Positions 3,336 through 5,474 of a stretch of DNA of 5,474 bases are shown here, piece by piece. The notes beneath the pieces are model-generated. The model saw only the letters and a list, made by a program, of their open reading frames with translations, was not told the DNA's origin and searched no databases. This DNA is from Burkholderiales bacterium (GTDB lineage: Bacteria > Pseudomonadota > Gammaproteobacteria > Burkholderiales > Burkholderiaceae_C). A program made the position numbers and the translations under genes. The DNA lies in the NCBI GenBank assembly GCA_028869035.1, contig JAGWTL010000211.1, forward strand, positions 1 to 5,474. Direction: 5' to 3'. How positions within the stretch are numbered: position 1 is the first letter of the stretch; every line of letters starts with the position of its first letter.

Positions 3336-5474
3336 TCAGGCCGTGACCTTGTCGGCCACGTCCTTGTATTCGCCGATCCGGTCGAAGTTCAGGTACTTGT
3401 AGACCTTGTCGCCGTTGGCGGACAGGACACCCATATCGGCCTGGTACTCAGCCTTGGTCGGGATGCGACCCAGCTTGGAGCAGATGGCGGCCAGTTCGGC
3501 CGAGCCCAGGTAGACATTGGTGTTCTTGCCCAGGCGGTTGGGGAAGTTGCGGGTGCTGGTGGACATCACGGTGGCGCCCTCCTTCACCTGCGCCTGGTTG
3601 CCCATGCACAGGCTGCAGCCCGGCATTTCCATGCGGGCGCCGGCCGCGCCGAAGACGCCGTAGTGGCCTTCCTCGGTCAGCTGCTGCGCATCCATCTTGG
3701 TCGGCGGGGCCATCCACAGCTTGACCGGGATGTCCTTCTTGCCTTCGAGCAGCTTGGACGCGGCGCGGAAGTGGCCGATATTGGTCATGCAGGAGCCGAT
3801 GAACACTTCGTCGATCTTGGCGCCGGCCACGTCGGACAGGGTCTTGGCGTCGTCCGGATCGTTCGGGCAGCAGACGATGGGCTCGGTGATCTCGTTGAGA
3901 TCGATCTCGACCACGTGGGCGTACTCGGCGTCCTTGTCGGCCTTGAGCAGATCCGGCTTGGCCAGCCAGGCTTCCATGGCCTTGATGCGGCGGGCAATGG
4001 TGCGCTCATCGTGGTAGCCATTGGCAATCAGGTTCTTCAGCAGCACGATATTGCTGTTGATGTACTCGATGATCGGCTCCTTGTTCAGCGCCACCGTGCA
4101 ACCGGCAGCCGATCGCTCGGCCGAGGCATCGGCCAGCTCGAAGGCCTGTTCCACCTTCAGGTCGGGCAAACCCTCGATCTCGAGGATACGGCCGGAGAAG
4201 GCGTTCTTCTTGCCCTTCTTCTCGACCGTCAGCAGGCCCTGCTTGATGCCATAGAGCGGAATGGCGTGCACCAGGTCACGCAGGGTGACGCCGGGCTGCA
4301 TCTTGCCCTTGAAGCGCACCAGCACCGACTCGGGCATGTCCAGCGGCATCACGCCGGTGGCGGCCGCGAAGGCCACCAGGCCGGAACCGGCCGGGAAGGA
4401 GATGCCGATGGGGAAACGGGTGTGGCTGTCGCCGCCGGTGCCCACGGTGTCGGGCAGCAGCATGCGGTTGAGCCAGCTGTGGATGATGCCGTCGCCGGGC
4501 TTGAGCGAGATGCCGCCGCGGTTGCTCATGAACTCTGGCAGCTCGTGGTGCATCTTCACGTCCACCGGCTTCGGGTAAGCGGCGGTGTGGCAGAAGGACT
4601 GCATGACCAGATCGGAGCTGAAGCCCAGGCAGGCCAGGTCCTTGAGCTCGTCGCGGGTCATCGTGCCCGTGGTGTCCTGCGAACCGACCGAGGTCATCTT
4701 GGGTTCGCAATAGGTGCCGGGCAGCACGCCCTTGCCTTCAGGCAGGCCGCAGGCGCGGCCGACCATCTTCTGGGCCAGCGTGAAACCCTTGCCCGTGGCC
4801 TTGGGCACTTGCGGCAGGCGGAACAGGGTGCTCGGGGGCAGACCCAGGGCTTCGCGCGCCTTGCCGGTCAGGCCGCGGCCGATGATCAGCGGGATGCGGC
4901 CGCCGGCGCGCACCTCGTCGAACAGCACCTCGCTGCGGACCGTGAATTCGGCGATGACCTTGCCGTCCTTGAGGGCCTTGCCTTCATAGGGGCGCAGCTC
5001 GATCACATCGCCCATGTTCATCTGGCTCACGTCCAGCTCGATCGGCAGGGCGCCGGCGTCTTCCATGGTGTTGTAGAAGATCGGGGCGATCTTGGAACCC
5101 AGGCAGACGCCGCCAAAACGCTTGTTCGGCACGAAGGGAATGTCCTCGCCGGTGAACCACAGCACGCTGTTGGTCGCCGACTTGCGCGAGGAGCCGGTGC
5201 CCACCACGTCGCCCACATAGGCCACCAGGTTGCCGCGGGCACGCAGGTCCTCGATGAACTTGATCGGGCCGCGCTTGCCGTCTTCCTCGGGGGTGATGCC
5301 ATCGCGCTTGTTCTTCAGCATGGCCAGGGCGTGCAGCGGGATGTCCGGGCGGCTCCAGGCGTCGGGGGCGGGCGACAGGTCGTCGGTGTTGGTCTCGCCG
5401 GGCACCTTGAAGACGGTGACGGTGATCTTCTTCTCGACTTCGGGGCGGCTGGTGAACCACTCGGCGTCGGCCCA
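3336..5474 (-). CDS. acnB: Aconitate hydratase B (bifunctional 2-methylisocitrate dehydratase), N-terminus beyond the right edge
   Basis: AcnB is the [4Fe-4S] enzyme that interconverts citrate and isocitrate in the TCA cycle. Family members also hydrate 2-methyl-cis-aconitate in propionate breakdown and can bind mRNA when the cluster is lost. The frame is open to the edge, with 712 residues visible beginning WADAEWFTSRPEVEKKI. Roughly 150 residues (mostly the HEAT-like domain) are therefore missing compared with E. coli AcnB (865). A GTG at 5403-5405 is the internal Val of FKVPGETNTDD, not a start. Visible landmarks, numbered in the fragment, are GETNTDDLSPAPDAWSRPD (26-44), the swivel-domain GTGSSRKSATN (92-102), GGDSHTRFPIG (347-357), and cluster ligands Cys562 (IGSCMTN), Cys620 and Cys623 (MPGCSLCMGNQ), all present. 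STSTRNFPNRLG (639-650) supplies active-site Ser/Arg. It looks intact and functional, and ends at a strong terminator. Confidence 0.97.
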   Translation of the reverse strand, partial: WADAEWFTSRPEVEKKITVTVFKVPGETNTDDLSPAPDAWSRPDIPLHALAMLKNKRDGITPEEDGKRGPIKFIEDLRARGNLVAYVGDVVGTGSSRKSATNSVLWFTGEDIPFVPNKRFGGVCLGSKIAPIFYNTMEDAGALPIELDVSQMNMGDVIELRPYEGKALKDGKVIAEFTVRSEVLFDEVRAGGRIPLIIGRGLTGKAREALGLPPSTLFRLPQVPKATGKGFTLAQKMVGRACGLPEGKGVLPGTYCEPKMTSVGSQDTTGTMTRDELKDLACLGFSSDLVMQSFCHTAAYPKPVDVKMHHELPEFMSNRGGISLKPGDGIIHSWLNRMLLPDTVGTGGDSHTRFPIGISFPAGSGLVAFAAATGVMPLDMPESVLVRFKGKMQPGVTLRDLVHAIPLYGIKQGLLTVEKKGKKNAFSGRILEIEGLPDLKVEQAFELADASAERSAAGCTVALNKEPIIEYINSNIVLLKNLIANGYHDERTIARRIKAMEAWLAKPDLLKADKDAEYAHVVEIDLNEITEPIVCCPNDPDDAKTLSDVAGAKIDEVFIGSCMTNIGHFRAASKLLEGKKDIPVKLWMAPPTKMDAQQLTEEGHYGVFGAAGARMEMPGCSLCMGNQAQVKEGATVMSTSTRNFPNRLGKNTNVYLGSAELAAICSKLGRIPTKAEYQADMGVLSANGDKVYKYLNFDRIGEYKDVADKVTA

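Noticed and set aside
5403..5405. GTG as a start codon for acnB
   Set aside because: The frame continues to the window edge with clear AcnB sequence (WADAEWFTSRP...), so this is an internal valine.
1..5474. Search for a novel defence, mobile or phage-like system
   Set aside because: All substantial genes belong to known core families. No direct-repeat arrays, transposase, integrase, toxin-antitoxin pair or abrupt compositional shift was seen.

Overview
This window looks like the core chromosome of a GC-rich betaproteobacterium, most likely Burkholderiales and plausibly Comamonadaceae. The basis is the protein sequences (RpsP, AcnB, a short PiT transporter with a DUF47 partner, and a TM2 protein divergent from rpsP), the high GC of third codon positions, and a GC-rich intergenic element at the left end that resembles a dispersed repeat I recall from Comamonadaceae genomes. 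No database search was possible, so the taxonomic call is inference.

Layout. On the minus strand at the left end, rpsP (ribosomal protein S16) is followed by a GC-rich intergenic element and probably the first two codons of rimM. rpsP has a good candidate promoter with a perfect TATAAT. Its leader of about 105 nt can fold into a two-tier stem that begins at the predicted transcription start. Diverging on the plus strand is a small TM2-domain membrane protein, which appears to be read from a leaderless transcript. It ends in a 14-bp bidirectional terminator.

The rest of the window is on the minus strand. From right to left it holds the C-terminal part of acnB (aconitase B, running off the right edge), a rho-independent terminator, a DUF486 small membrane protein with a GTG start, a DUF47/PhoU-like protein, and a PiT-family phosphate transporter. 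The last two form a two-gene phosphate uptake unit (regulator or accessory protein, then permease) separated by 19 nt. Downstream of pit lies a 98-nt stretch with an imperfect inverted repeat, before the shared terminator.

The genes have housekeeping roles (translation, TCA and methylcitrate cycles, phosphate uptake). I see no mobile element, CRISPR array, toxin-antitoxin pair or defence gene, and no new multi-gene system. The points worth a second look are in the non-coding DNA: the structured rpsP leader, two apparent leaderless starts with identical -10-to-start geometry, a terminator sharing space with the next gene's promoter, and two candidate dispersed repeats.
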